From NCBI GenBank assembly GCA_029256725.1, contig JAQSXJ010000034.1:16649-80648 (forward strand): a stretch of 64,000 nucleotides of DNA. The letters run 5' to 3'. Below are positions 1-8,646 of the stretch, piece by piece. A program made the position numbers and the translations under genes. The stretch's first letter is position 1, and each line of letters begins with the position of its first letter. The notes under the pieces are model-generated. The model was given only the letters and a program-made list of their open reading frames with translations, searched no databases and was not told where the DNA came from. The DNA comes from Anaerocolumna sp. (GTDB lineage: Bacteria; Bacillota; Clostridia; Lachnospirales; Lachnospiraceae).

Positions 1-340
1 TTCTTAATTGCTTTTCCATGGTCTCTATGTTGGTTTCAGTTGTGATCTTAGGGTGAACTCCCGTCTGGATGGCATAATTCTCAGCAGGCAGACCAAAAGC
101 ATCAAATCCCATGGGATGAAAGACCTGATAACCCTGCATTCGTTTCATTCTGCCCCAAATATCAGAAAGACCGAAGTTCCACCAATGCCCCAAATGAAGC
201 TTTGCTCCTGAGGGATATGAGAACATTTCCAGTAAATACAACTTTTCCTTCTCAGATTCCGGATCAAATTTATATAACCCTGTCATTTCCCAGTTATTCT
301 GCCATTTGGCATCTGTTTCTTTTGAGTAAGTGATACCCAT
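1..340 (-). CDS. leuS: Leucyl-tRNA synthetase, N-terminal part (runs off the window)
   Basis: Class I aminoacyl-tRNA synthetase that charges tRNA-Leu in the cytoplasm. The reverse strand from 340 encodes about 113 residues starting [14 protein letters not shown]; the class I HIGH signature is present as HLGH near residue 50, followed by the LeuS-typical run [17 protein letters not shown] and the block FGLPAENYA. The start codon ATG (338-340) has a GGAAGGAG-like ribosome site just upstream. The 3' end lies beyond position 1, so the editing domain and KMSKS loop are not visible. A T-box leader with a leucine specifier lies directly upstream, which independently supports the assignment. Confidence 0.96.
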   Translation of the reverse strand, partial: MGITYSKETDAKWQNNWEMTGLYKFDPESEKEKLYLLEMFSYPSGAKLHLGHWWNFGLSDIWGRMKRMQGYQVFHPMGFDAFGLPAENYAIQTGVHPKITTETNIETMEKQLR

Positions 341-389
341 TTATAGCTCCTTCCTATAATCATTCACAGTGTTTATCCTATAAATGAAT

Positions 390-692
390 AAAGTCTCCCT
401 TTCTCATTTCAGAGACGAAGGGAGACTTTCGCGGTACCACTCTAATTCATGCTGCTGCATGCACTCAGTTTGATACAGGTTCATTGGATTAAGAAATAAA
501 AAAACTTCTATCTCAGAAAGAGACAGAAGTTATCTGCTATACCACTCTTAACATTCGATACCAATAAAACACTATATCTATCCCCTCTAACGGTGGGCTT
601 CCGGCCTAACCTACTAATTCTTTCAGTCAGCTACTCCAAGGTGAGTTCACCATGCTCTAATTCTTGTTTCGCACCTTCCAACAAGTCTCTGG
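390..692 (-). promoter_or_regulatory. Leucine T-box leader of leuS with two antiterminator/terminator modules
   Basis: tRNA-sensing leader read on the minus strand. Stem I begins near 692 with AGAGACTTG; the specifier loop reads GAA-CUC-A, with the Leu codon CUC at 643-645. A first T-box-like sequence, AGAGTGGTATAGCAG (534-548), is followed by a strong hairpin (arms 520-531 and 503-514) and a run of seven T. A second, canonical T-box, AGAGTGGTACCGCG (430-443), is followed by another hairpin (arms 418-429 and 390-401). Both contain UGGU, able to pair with an ACCA tRNA end as in tRNA-Leu. Only one Stem I is evident, so the 3' module looks duplicated. Confidence 0.88.
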
Positions 693-694
693 TA

Positions 695-723
695 ATTATA
701 CTATGGTTAATAATCCTTCTCAA
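695..723 (-). promoter_or_regulatory. Sigma-A promoter of the leuS T-box leader
   Basis: On the minus strand -35 TTGAGA (718-723) and -10 TATAAT (695-700) are separated by exactly 17 bases. Transcription would start close to 688, immediately before the T-box Stem I, which is where it is expected. Confidence 0.75.
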
Positions 724-779
724 CGTATTTGCTTTTTTTATTGCCTTATCATACCACTGCTCTTTTGAAAGGTCAAGAG

Positions 780-2120
780 CTATTTGATATGTAATTTATT
801 ATTATCAATATCATTGTGAGGAATCATACTGAGAATATATGCTCTCATAGATTCAAGTGCTTCTACCTGATCGGCAGCAATCCATAATTTATAACCTTTG
901 GAATTCTGAATTTGATCCTTTATAAGCCCTGTTGTTCCCCTAAAATAATTCAGATTAAGCAATTTCATTGTTTCTGCCATATATCCTGCCTCAATTACCG
1001 AATACAAGCCTGTCTCAGCTACTACATTATAGGCTTTCGTAAAAGAGGCATTAGTAAAGAAGTCTTCTGAGTATGCAGAGAAGTTAAGGAGGTTTTCATC
1101 TGTTTTACCATTTTCCCTGGCCCAGTTCTCAACATCCACTCTATCCGTTTTGTAATCAAATCCACTTTCCGGTGAATAATCTAGAATACCATATTGAAAT
1201 GGATACATTACCATAGAACTGGAAGCGATATCATATATCCTATTATCATCTTCCCCCTTGTATTTAATATCCTGTATATGTAAATGTCCGCTGAATACCA
1301 GATTGAGCCCATTATCTCTAAAGGTATTCTCAACATCTATATGATTATCAAGTGTAAATCCATAATGTATTCTGGAACTGTGATTATATAGATTATGATG
1401 CATAACTGTTACAATACGTGCATTCTTTTCTTTAGCCAGCTTGCTGCACTTTTCAATCCACTTCTGGGTATTTTCACCTAACTCTCCATTGGTAACGGGA
1501 GTACTGGTCTTATCATTCAGATAATACTCACAGGTATCCAGCATCAGCAGCCAAACATCTTCCGAAGGGGCTACAAGATAACTAAGGGAATAATTGTCTT
1601 TTGAAATAGCCTCACTGAAACCGAAATCTTTGTAAATCTCCTTAAACTCCGAGGAATCCACAGAAGGTACTTTAAATTTCTTATCCTCCTTAAAACCTCT
1701 TGCCCAGGGATTTGAAATATCATGGTTTCCGGGTATAACATAAATGCTTGTTCCGGAAGCATCTTCAATTTCTTTAAATTTCTCTGCAAGTGCCAGATGA
1801 CTTTCCTTCTCCCCGTTGGTAGTCAGATCCCCGCTTACTATAAGTATATCAGGTTTATCCTTTTCGACCTCACTTCCAAAGGCGCTAACTATTTCATCTA
1901 TGTAATTTAATTGTCTTCCATCTCCGGTCTTCCAGTATTTTTGAAAGGCACTACCGTTATCATGTACCGAATCTGCTATGTAATGAATATCTGTAGTAAT
2001 GAACATAGAGAGGTTTGTACCTGATTCAATTGGGATTGGCCTGTTACTGCTACAGGCAGTACCCATAAGAGATATTAGTATTAATGATGACAGCAACAGT
2101 TTCTTAGGATGAAAAGACAT
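780..2120 (-). CDS. Calcineurin-like metallophosphoesterase lipoprotein
   Basis: Predicted exported, lipid-anchored metal-dependent phosphoesterase of 446 residues. A signal peptide ends in the lipobox LMGTAC with Cys23. The metallophosphatase blocks appear in order: DIH (44-46), GD followed by NGE (97-104), GNHD (131-134), MHHN (239-242) and GHLH (277-280), so all usual metal ligands are present. The substrate cannot be read from sequence; relatives act on phosphodiesters or nucleotides at the cell surface. ATG follows a good AAAGGAG site. It is monocistronic between the leuS leader and gapN. Its maturation would need LspA, whose copy at 6896-7376 is broken. Confidence 0.88.
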   Translation of the reverse strand: MSFHPKKLLLSSLILISLMGTACSSNRPIPIESGTNLSMFITTDIHYIADSVHDNGSAFQKYWKTGDGRQLNYIDEIVSAFGSEVEKDKPDILIVSGDLTTNGEKESHLALAEKFKEIEDASGTSIYVIPGNHDISNPWARGFKEDKKFKVPSVDSSEFKEIYKDFGFSEAISKDNYSLSYLVAPSEDVWLLMLDTCEYYLNDKTSTPVTNGELGENTQKWIEKCSKLAKEKNARIVTVMHHNLYNHSSRIHYGFTLDNHIDVENTFRDNGLNLVFSGHLHIQDIKYKGEDDNRIYDIASSSMVMYPFQYGILDYSPESGFDYKTDRVDVENWARENGKTDENLLNFSAYSEDFFTNASFTKAYNVVAETGLYSVIEAGYMAETMKLLNLNYFRGTTGLIKDQIQNSKGYKLWIAADQVEALESMRAYILSMIPHNDIDNNKLHIK

Positions 2121-2301
2121 ATGACTTGCTCCTTTAATAAATTTATTATGACAATGCAGCCACTGGTGATTTAGGACATGCAGAGAATTAATACAATAAA
2201 AGCTATATACATTATTATTATACCTGGATTCTTATTCATATGCACCTTTCCTGATAAACAAATAGAAAATATAAGTTTGAATTAGGTTATTAACAAGTTT
2301 A

Positions 2302-2341
2302 CAGGTGTAAAAATGCAATTATATAAGCATTCTTACACCTG
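2302..2341. terminator. Long hairpin between gapN and the phosphoesterase gene
   Basis: Inverted repeat of 15 bp (arms 2302-2316 and 2327-2341, one mismatch) around a short AT loop, about 60 bases past the gapN stop. There is no long T run in either direction, so it is a probable rather than certain terminator. Confidence 0.5.
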
Positions 2342-2400
2342 CAATAAGAAACAACTATATTCAACTTATTCATTATAGAATGTAGCAAAGAGAAGGTATT

Positions 2401-3786
2401 TTATCTGTTTAGGTTAATTACAGTTGCTTTTACTCTTGTCATTGCTTCTATAGAATAACGAATTCCCTGTGTACCGATACCGGATTTCTTAACACCTAAG
2501 AAAGGAAAATGATCAGGACCACGTTCTGTTTTATTATTAATGTGTACGGTTCCTACCTCTAACTTACCTGCCACATGGAATGCATCCGTCAGGTTCTCTG
2601 TAAATACAGAACTTTGAAGACCATATTCCGATTTATTTGCCAGTGCAACGGCTTCGTCTACCGACTTAACACGAAGAATAGGAAGTACTGGACCAAAAGG
2701 TTCTTCCCAGGCAATTCTCATATCCTCAGTTACTTCATCAAATAAAGTAGGGTATAATAGAGTTCCTTCACGTTTGCCGCCAATAACAAGTTTAGCACCT
2801 TTTTGCTTAGCATCTTCAATAAGCTCCCAAACAAAATCCGCAGCTTTTTCACTAATGAGCGGTACTACATCTGCCTGTACGTTTAAGGGGTTTCCTACCG
2901 TTAGTTTTTCTATTTCAATTTTCAAATAATTAATTAATTCATCTGCTACGTCTTCTAACACAAGAATTCTTTTAACCGCTGTACAACGCTGTCCTGAATA
3001 AGAGAAGGCACCTGCAACAATATTCTTAGCTGCAAACGCTAAATCTGCATCTTTAAGAACAATTGCCGCATCTTTTCCACCAAGCTCCATAAGCAGCGGT
3101 ACCATATGGACTTTACCGGAGATATCTAGCCCAACTTCTGTACTTCCGGTGAAGTTGATAAAATTAATATCCTGATGTATTACGATATAATCTCCAATTT
3201 CACTACCTTTACCAGTAACTACTGTCAATGCACCTTCAGGAAGTCCTGCTTCCATAAATAACTTTGCAAGCTCTATTCCGCAAAGACTTCCTGTTGTAGC
3301 AGGTTTAAAAACCACGGTATTACCAGAAACCAGTGCAGGTGCTATCTTAGAAGCCGCCAGATTGATAGGGTAATTAAAGGGTGAAATGGCAAGTACTACG
3401 CCTACAGGTTCTCTTGTAACCATAGCTATCTTTTCTTTACTAAAACCGGAAAATGTATCTCCCTGGATACTCTCACCATGAATACTTTTAGCTGTATCTG
3501 CTGTAAAACGGATAAAATCAGCCGTTCTGGTCACTTCTGACGTCGCACTCTTTTGATCCTTACCAACCTCCATCATGAGTAAATCCGCAAGTTTCTTTGT
3601 ATTTGCAATCAAAAGATCTGCGGCTTTATACAAAATGTCGGCTCTTTGACTTAAAGGCATATCTTTCCAGCTACGAAATGCTTCTTTTGCTTTTCCAACT
3701 TCTTTATCTACCTCTTCCTTTGACATTGTCTTAACGGAACCCAAAAGACTGTTATCAAGGGGCGAAAAAATCTTAATTTCTTGCAT
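2401..3786 (-). CDS. gapN: NADP-dependent non-phosphorylating glyceraldehyde-3-phosphate dehydrogenase
   Basis: Aldehyde dehydrogenase superfamily member of 461 residues. GapN oxidises glyceraldehyde-3-phosphate directly to 3-phosphoglycerate, bypassing the ATP-yielding step and giving NADPH. The nucleotide-binding stretch FTGSTEVG lies at 212-219, catalytic Glu234 in MELGGK, and nucleophile Cys268 in SGQRCTAVKR, a context closely resembling streptococcal GapN rather than generic ALDHs. ATG has the site GAAAGGAG. Upstream on the minus strand is a TATAAT -10 (3844-3849) with a poor -35, and a Fur-like box further up. Single gene with a hairpin downstream. Confidence 0.9.
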   Translation of the reverse strand: MQEIKIFSPLDNSLLGSVKTMSKEEVDKEVGKAKEAFRSWKDMPLSQRADILYKAADLLIANTKKLADLLMMEVGKDQKSATSEVTRTADFIRFTADTAKSIHGESIQGDTFSGFSKEKIAMVTREPVGVVLAISPFNYPINLAASKIAPALVSGNTVVFKPATTGSLCGIELAKLFMEAGLPEGALTVVTGKGSEIGDYIVIHQDINFINFTGSTEVGLDISGKVHMVPLLMELGGKDAAIVLKDADLAFAAKNIVAGAFSYSGQRCTAVKRILVLEDVADELINYLKIEIEKLTVGNPLNVQADVVPLISEKAADFVWELIEDAKQKGAKLVIGGKREGTLLYPTLFDEVTEDMRIAWEEPFGPVLPILRVKSVDEAVALANKSEYGLQSSVFTENLTDAFHVAGKLEVGTVHINNKTERGPDHFPFLGVKKSGIGTQGIRYSIEAMTRVKATVINLNR

Positions 3787-3897
3787 ATAGTGCTCCTTTC
3801 AAATAAACACAATTATTGTTTATTATCCATCAAATATGTGTAAATTATAAAGGTATTTTAAACGTTATATAATATTTCGTATGTGACTAAGTTACAT

Positions 3898-3912
3898 TGA
3901 TAATGATTCTCA
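3898..3912. promoter_or_regulatory. Fur-like box upstream of gapN
   Basis: TGATAATGATTCTCA matches the 7-1-7 Fur consensus TGATAATNATTATCA at all but one position. It lies about 112 bases upstream of the gapN start and immediately past the stop of the BlaI-type gene. Binding is inferred only; the AT-rich background makes chance matches possible. Confidence 0.35.
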
Positions 3913-3913
3913 A

Positions 3914-4279
3914 TCAAAGTTTCTGTTCGCTTATGATCCGCTCTAACTCTAGCAACTCCCCAGCACCCAATTTTTGATTTTTCAAATAATCCGTAAAGAA
4001 GTTACATAAAGACCCATTATAAAATTTATTAAGCAATGCCTGTGTTTCTGTATTCTGTACCGTTCTCTTTGATATGGTGGCCCGGCATAAGAATCCAGGC
4101 TCTTCTCTTTTTACAACGCCTTTATCAATCAGACGCTTGATAACGGTGTATGTAGTATTCTTTTCCCAACCTATGTATTCTTTAATTATTTTGGAGATAT
4201 CCTTTGCGGCCAATACCTTATTGGACCATAAAAGCTCCATAATATTTAATTCTCCTTCATGTAGACGTATTTCATTCAT
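3914..4279 (-). CDS. BlaI/MecI/CopY-family transcriptional repressor
   Basis: Winged-helix repressor of about 121 residues. The N-terminal half carries the BlaI-type HTH pattern (GELNIMELLWS, then TTYTVIKRLIDKG), with a helical dimerisation tail. The start is set at the ATG at 4279, because GGAG lies five bases upstream; an upstream in-frame GTG (4297) overlaps that site. No BlaR1/MecR1 sensor protease gene is adjacent, so induction by a co-encoded sensor is not evident. A perfect dyad operator (4406-4417) lies about 130 bases upstream, suggesting autoregulation. Confidence 0.85.
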   Translation of the reverse strand: MNEIRLHEGELNIMELLWSNKVLAAKDISKIIKEYIGWEKNTTYTVIKRLIDKGVVKREEPGFLCRATISKRTVQNTETQALLNKFYNGSLCNFFTDYLKNQKLGAGELLELERIISEQKL

Positions 4280-4405
4280 TCTTGCTCCAATCTGCACTTT
4301 TGTCTTTTAGTGCTTAAATATAGTAAGAGATCTATATGAAATCCCGATAAAGATTCCTGCATCGGATTCCTCTATTAGGATTGAAAAAGGATGATTGTTT
4401 ACACA

Positions 4406-4417
4406 CTACATTTGTAG
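4406..4417. promoter_or_regulatory. BlaI-type operator dyad
   Basis: CTACATTTGTAG is a perfect CTACA-N2-TGTAG dyad, the core of known BlaI/MecI operators. It sits in the 322-base gap (4280-4601) between the repressor gene and the divergently spaced ATPase gene. A TATAAT -10 candidate for the repressor lies about 25 bases further upstream (around 4438-4443), which would place the operator just past the transcription start. The rest of the gap shows no gene. Confidence 0.6.
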
Positions 4418-4601
4418 AATAAGTATATTAACAGGTTTATTATAGTATTCTAAGGAATTTAAACTTTTTTACTATAGCTCTTAAGTTGATTTTTGACAGT
4501 ATATGATTGATTGCAGAATCACGAGTCTACAGCTGTCGAATGTTGTTGCACATCAGACCTGTTTAAAATCTACACTAGTAGTTTTTACCATTATCATTAT
4601 T

Positions 4602-5927
4602 CTATCTAAATAGAATCAAGTTGTCAATGATATTTTTGACGCCATATAGCGGTATAATATCTCTTGAAACCTCCTCATTGCTGTATTCATCTGTGGTTAT
4701 CAGCATTTGATCGATTTTAGGCTGCTTTTCTTTAAGCGAACCTAAAAGTTTAGAACGCTTTTGAATTTTCGTCCTGATTTCCAGAGGTAAAATAGGATAG
4801 TTACTCTTAAACGATGCTCTTAATAAAAACAAGGAATGTGACCCGGAGGCACTCTCCCAGTAACCAAAAGGAATATCAGCACCAGTTAGTACTTGTGCAA
4901 TATAACTTTCAATCAAGCCTTCTCTAAAACCTTCTTTTTGGTCGCAGCCTGTGATTTTTGACAGAGAATGATATAACCCTATATCAAATAGATATAGCTT
5001 AAATGCATTGAAATTATAGTTAGCCTCTTCTGTATCAGTACGGCTGATTGTATCATCCGTTAACCTGGGGCATATCATACCACAGAAACTGTTCTTAATA
5101 AAAGTAAGACTATCCTTATACTGATTTTCTGTAGCTCCTTTTCTTATTTGGTTGAATTGGAACTTCTTGTTACGTTTTGACAATTGCAGCGGAAGAGTAT
5201 AAAGCATCTGTCTAACTTTCAAAGCACAATTCTCCTCTTTTATATCTGTCTCATAAAAATACGAATATAGGATGTCTCTGTGTATTTGAGTTATATTCTC
5301 TGTATTACCGTTATTTATGTATTCATTTACAGCCGCCGGTAAACCTCCCACAATAAGGTATGTCTCAAAGAGATTCATCAAATCCTCATGAAAGATAAAC
5401 GGCAGACTGCTATTCTTATTAACTGACTCATTAATCATTTCAACATACCATTCCTGTCCTGCAGCAGATAGGAATTCATCAAAGTCCATGGGGTGCAGCT
5501 TAAGTGTGGTATATTTATTGGTCAGATAAGGCACTGATCGAAAATCTGTTACATATCCGGATACAATAAGAATGTCCCAGCAAGGATAAAGTTTGTTGAT
5601 CTTGTGTATTATATTGTCCAACTCCTCCATACAGGTCATATCATCCACAATGAAAAGTCCGTTTTCATTTCCTTCCTCCGTTGAGCCTTCTATAGCCGTA
5701 AGCTCAGATATTATACCGGTTAGCTGAAAACGTTCAAAACAGGCAGCCAATTTATCTTTGTCTGCCTGTAATTCATAATTTATATAGATATATCTTTTGT
5801 AAAAGTCTTTTGCCAGGGTCAATGCAAGATATGTCTTACCTGTTCCTTTGGCTCCGTTTAGTATTAATGGCTTCTTTTGTAAGGATTCTTTCCAGATTTT
5901 AAGTTGAGCGAATAATTTTCGTTTCAA
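4602..5927 (-). CDS. AAA-family ATPase with DUF4143 C-terminal domain
   Basis: Protein of 441 residues with Walker A GAKGTGKT (25-32) and Walker B LFIVDDM (91-97), followed mid-protein by the motif GGLPAAVNEY, which marks the AAA_14/DUF4143 architecture common in anaerobes. Function in this family is unsettled; many are predicted ATPases of mobile or defence-like context. The start is TTG with AGGAG seven bases upstream. It follows the BlaI region and precedes rluD on the same strand, separated from rluD by only 20 bases on the other side. No partner gene is obvious. Confidence 0.82.
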   Translation of the reverse strand: MKRKLFAQLKIWKESLQKKPLILNGAKGTGKTYLALTLAKDFYKRYIYINYELQADKDKLAACFERFQLTGIISELTAIEGSTEEGNENGLFIVDDMTCMEELDNIIHKINKLYPCWDILIVSGYVTDFRSVPYLTNKYTTLKLHPMDFDEFLSAAGQEWYVEMINESVNKNSSLPFIFHEDLMNLFETYLIVGGLPAAVNEYINNGNTENITQIHRDILYSYFYETDIKEENCALKVRQMLYTLPLQLSKRNKKFQFNQIRKGATENQYKDSLTFIKNSFCGMICPRLTDDTISRTDTEEANYNFNAFKLYLFDIGLYHSLSKITGCDQKEGFREGLIESYIAQVLTGADIPFGYWESASGSHSLFLLRASFKSNYPILPLEIRTKIQKRSKLLGSLKEKQPKIDQMLITTDEYSNEEVSRDIIPLYGVKNIIDNLILFR

Positions 5928-5947
5928 TGCTTACTCCTTATCACTGT

Positions 5948-6871
5948 TTATCTTCTTAATTTATTAAGAAGTTCTTCATAATAAGCAGGAAGAGGGGCTT
6001 CAAATTCTACATAATCTCTCGTCGTAGGATGTATAAATCCCAATACTCGAGCGTGTAAAGCCTGCCCTTCCAGGCTGAAATTACTTTTATTATTGCTGTA
6101 AAGTTCATCTCCAAGCAGCGGATGACCAATACTGGCCATATGAACTCTTATCTGGTGTGTTCTGCCTGTTTCCAGGGTACATTCTATATGTGCATACCGT
6201 CCCCCTAAATTCTCAAGGAGCTGGTAATGTGTAACTGCGTGTTTACCGTTTTTGTGATTGACAGCCATCTTTTTTCTATCTACAGGGTGTCGTCCAATCG
6301 GAGCTTCTACTGTCCCTGTAAGCTCTTTAAAGGGTTGAAAAACAACAGCATTGTATTTTCTGGTTATGGAGTGCACTTTAAGCTGGTCAGCTATACATTG
6401 GTGCGCTTTATCATTTTTACAGGCAACCAGTACACCTGTGGTATTCATATCAATACGGTGAACGATTCCGGGACGTAATATACCGTTTATACCGGAGAGT
6501 TCGTCTTTGCAATGATATAGCAGCGCATTCACTAATGTATTGGAATAATGACCGGCTGCAGGATGTACTACCATTCCTTTTCTTTTATTGACGATTATGA
6601 TGTCTTTGTCTTCATAAACAATATCTAAAGGTATATTCTCCGGCTTTAGATCTAAGTCCACCGGAGATGGGAGAACCAATTTGATCATATCTCCGTCGTT
6701 AACTTTGTAATTTGCTTTAACTGCTTTTTCATTGACTTTTACCCTGCCTTCTGCTATAAGCTTTTGCAGATAGGAACGGGTCAAATCCTCCTGAGCTTCC
6801 GCAAGATAACGGTCAATCCTAAGACCGCCTTCCTCCTGCTCCACAAAGAAGTCCAGTATTTCTTCATTCAT
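5948..6871 (-). CDS. rluD: RluA/RluD-family 23S rRNA pseudouridine synthase
   Basis: Converts specific uridines of large-subunit rRNA to pseudouridine. The 307-residue protein has an N-terminal S4 RNA-binding domain (about 17-65) and the catalytic motif HRID with Asp141, in the context GIVHRIDMNTTGVLV, typical of the RluD branch (ylyB in Bacillus). It lies directly downstream of lspA, the standard lspA-rluD pairing in Firmicutes. Substrate position within rRNA is not determinable here, so the symbol denotes the family. Confidence 0.9.
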   Translation of the reverse strand: MNEEILDFFVEQEEGGLRIDRYLAEAQEDLTRSYLQKLIAEGRVKVNEKAVKANYKVNDGDMIKLVLPSPVDLDLKPENIPLDIVYEDKDIIIVNKRKGMVVHPAAGHYSNTLVNALLYHCKDELSGINGILRPGIVHRIDMNTTGVLVACKNDKAHQCIADQLKVHSITRKYNAVVFQPFKELTGTVEAPIGRHPVDRKKMAVNHKNGKHAVTHYQLLENLGGRYAHIECTLETGRTHQIRVHMASIGHPLLGDELYSNNKSNFSLEGQALHARVLGFIHPTTRDYVEFEAPLPAYYEELLNKLRR

Positions 6872-6895
6872 CTGATTCCACTTTCTTACATAGTC

Positions 6896-7376
6896 CTATT
6901 CTTTAGAATCTTCCGTATTGTCTTCATCCGTATTTTTCTCACCAGTATCACTGCCTGTTGCTGTAACTGATTTTGCACTCTTGAAAGTAAGAAATGCAAA
7001 ATCCTCATCCTTGTAATAAAAGAGACCCAAAAGCACCAATAGTATAGATGAAATGGTAATATAGCAATCAGCTACATTGAAGATGGGGAAATCAATCAGT
7101 TCAAAGTATAAAAAGTCCACAACATAACCTTTAAGGATTCGATCCAGAAGATTTTACCATAAAACTTAGTAAAACAATAGCCATAATTACCAGAAAAATC
7201 GTTCGGCCGCTTAATATACCCCAAACAGCACCATCATTTTCATGATAGGTAAACTGAAATACCTTGGGGATTAAGATAAAAGGGCTATCCTGCAGATTCT
7301 GTACAACCAGATATTTTGTGAACTGGTCAAATCCAATTAACAGGATAAGATAGAATAGATGTCTTAATTTTCGCAT
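6896..7376 (-). pseudogene. lspA: Lipoprotein signal peptidase, broken by an out-of-frame internal deletion
   Basis: LspA is the membrane aspartyl protease that removes signal peptides from prolipoproteins. The 5' frame (7376 to 7131) gives 81 residues with the LspA signatures DQFTK and HENDGAVWGIL, then runs into KSSGSNP and stops. Sequence resumes in another frame near 7150 as LLDRILKGYVVDFLYF, followed by FNVAD and a hydrophilic acidic tail to 6896. Compared with normal LspA about 25-30 residues (end of one membrane helix, the loop and the next helix up to the GN of GNxxDR) are missing. Both catalytic Asp regions survive, but in a different frame from the N-terminus. Recent lesion or assembly error are both possible. 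Confidence 0.85.
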
Positions 7377-8506
7377 ATTGCCTCCGATAATTTGGTTTTT
7401 TTAATGCAGTTTACAGCCTCAAGAATCTCATCTCTGCTGACAGACGTATCAATCACTGCATTTCCTTTTTCCTTTAATAGAATAAACTTAATCAGATTTC
7501 CATCCACTTTCTTATCATGAAAGCAAACTCTTAAAAACTCTTCAGAAGGAATATCCGCATCGATTAAGTTAACAGGTAATTTGAAAGAAATCAATGTATT
7601 TGCTATTTCTGTTACATCCTCATTGTTCAGATAGCCATGTACCTTAGAAAGATAAGCTGCCGCAGCCATTCCGATGGATACACATTCACCATGCAGTAAC
7701 TTAAACTCCATTAGTCTTTCTATAGAATGCCCAAGTGTGTGACCGAAATTCAATAATGCTCTGACACCCTTTTCTGTTGGATCAATTTCAACTACCATCT
7801 GTTTAATTTCGCAGGAACGCAATACCATTTCTTTTAAAGTATGGAGATTTCTTTCTAAGATTGCCTCCCTGTTGCTCTTTAGCCATTCATAATACTCTAT
7901 ATCCTTGATTAATCCGTGCTTTATTACTTCACCCATTCCATTACAGAATTGTTTGTCATCCAAAGTATAAAGATGGGCAAGGTTAATATATACCAGCTTC
8001 GGCTGATGAAAAGCTCCTACCATATTCTTATAAGCTTTAAAATCAACACCTGTTTTACCGCCTATGCTACTGTCTACACAAGCTAAGAGGGTCGTAGGTA
8101 TCTGTATAAAGGCTATACCTCTTAAATAGGTTGCTGCTGCATATCCAGTAAGATCACCTACCACTCCGCCGCCTAAGGCAAAAAGCATGTCATTTCTGTC
8201 AAAATTGGACTGTATTAATTTCTCATATAAAAGTTCAACTGTTGCCAGTGTTTTACTGTCCTCTCCTGCTGGAAAAGTAAATGTTTCAACAACTCTTGCA
8301 TAGTCCTTAACAATTTCTAACAGATTGTTTAAGTGGAGCTTACTGACATTGGAATCTGTAACAATGCATACCTTTCTGCCTGCCAGATTAAGTGCGTCTA
8401 ATTCTTTCAGGAATGGGGTATAATCTTCTGCCAGAACAATATCATAAATAGGCGTGTTATCTTTCTTTATTGTAATGTGATTGGAATTCTGCATATTACG
8501 AACCAT
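7364..8506 (-). CDS. aroB: 3-dehydroquinate synthase
   Basis: Second enzyme of the shikimate pathway, cyclising DAHP to 3-dehydroquinate with NAD+ and a divalent metal. Motifs include GGGVVGDLTGYAA (NAD site), PTTLLACVDSSIGGKTGV and the metal-binding His segments NFGHTLGHSIE and LHGECVSIGM. The start is placed at ATG 8506 (381 residues, near family length), preceded by AGGAG at ten bases; an upstream in-frame ATG at 8605 would add 33 atypical residues. The 3' end overlaps the lspA start by 13 bases. Confidence 0.93.
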   Translation of the reverse strand: MVRNMQNSNHITIKKDNTPIYDIVLAEDYTPFLKELDALNLAGRKVCIVTDSNVSKLHLNNLLEIVKDYARVVETFTFPAGEDSKTLATVELLYEKLIQSNFDRNDMLFALGGGVVGDLTGYAAATYLRGIAFIQIPTTLLACVDSSIGGKTGVDFKAYKNMVGAFHQPKLVYINLAHLYTLDDKQFCNGMGEVIKHGLIKDIEYYEWLKSNREAILERNLHTLKEMVLRSCEIKQMVVEIDPTEKGVRALLNFGHTLGHSIERLMEFKLLHGECVSIGMAAAAYLSKVHGYLNNEDVTEIANTLISFKLPVNLIDADIPSEEFLRVCFHDKKVDGNLIKFILLKEKGNAVIDTSVSRDEILEAVNCIKKTKLSEAICEN

Positions 8507-8646
8507 GCCTTTCTCACTCCTGCAAACGTTAGCTGCAGGCATTAATTTGTGTACAATACCACTATTCACTCTAGAATGTGTTTGAAAATCATTATACAAA
8601 CACATTCTAGTCTGAGGTATAACTTAATTAACATCGCTTTGTATGT

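Noticed and set aside
593..787. 64-codon plus-strand frame
   Set aside because: Antisense to the T-box Stem I and leuS promoter, with no ribosome site.
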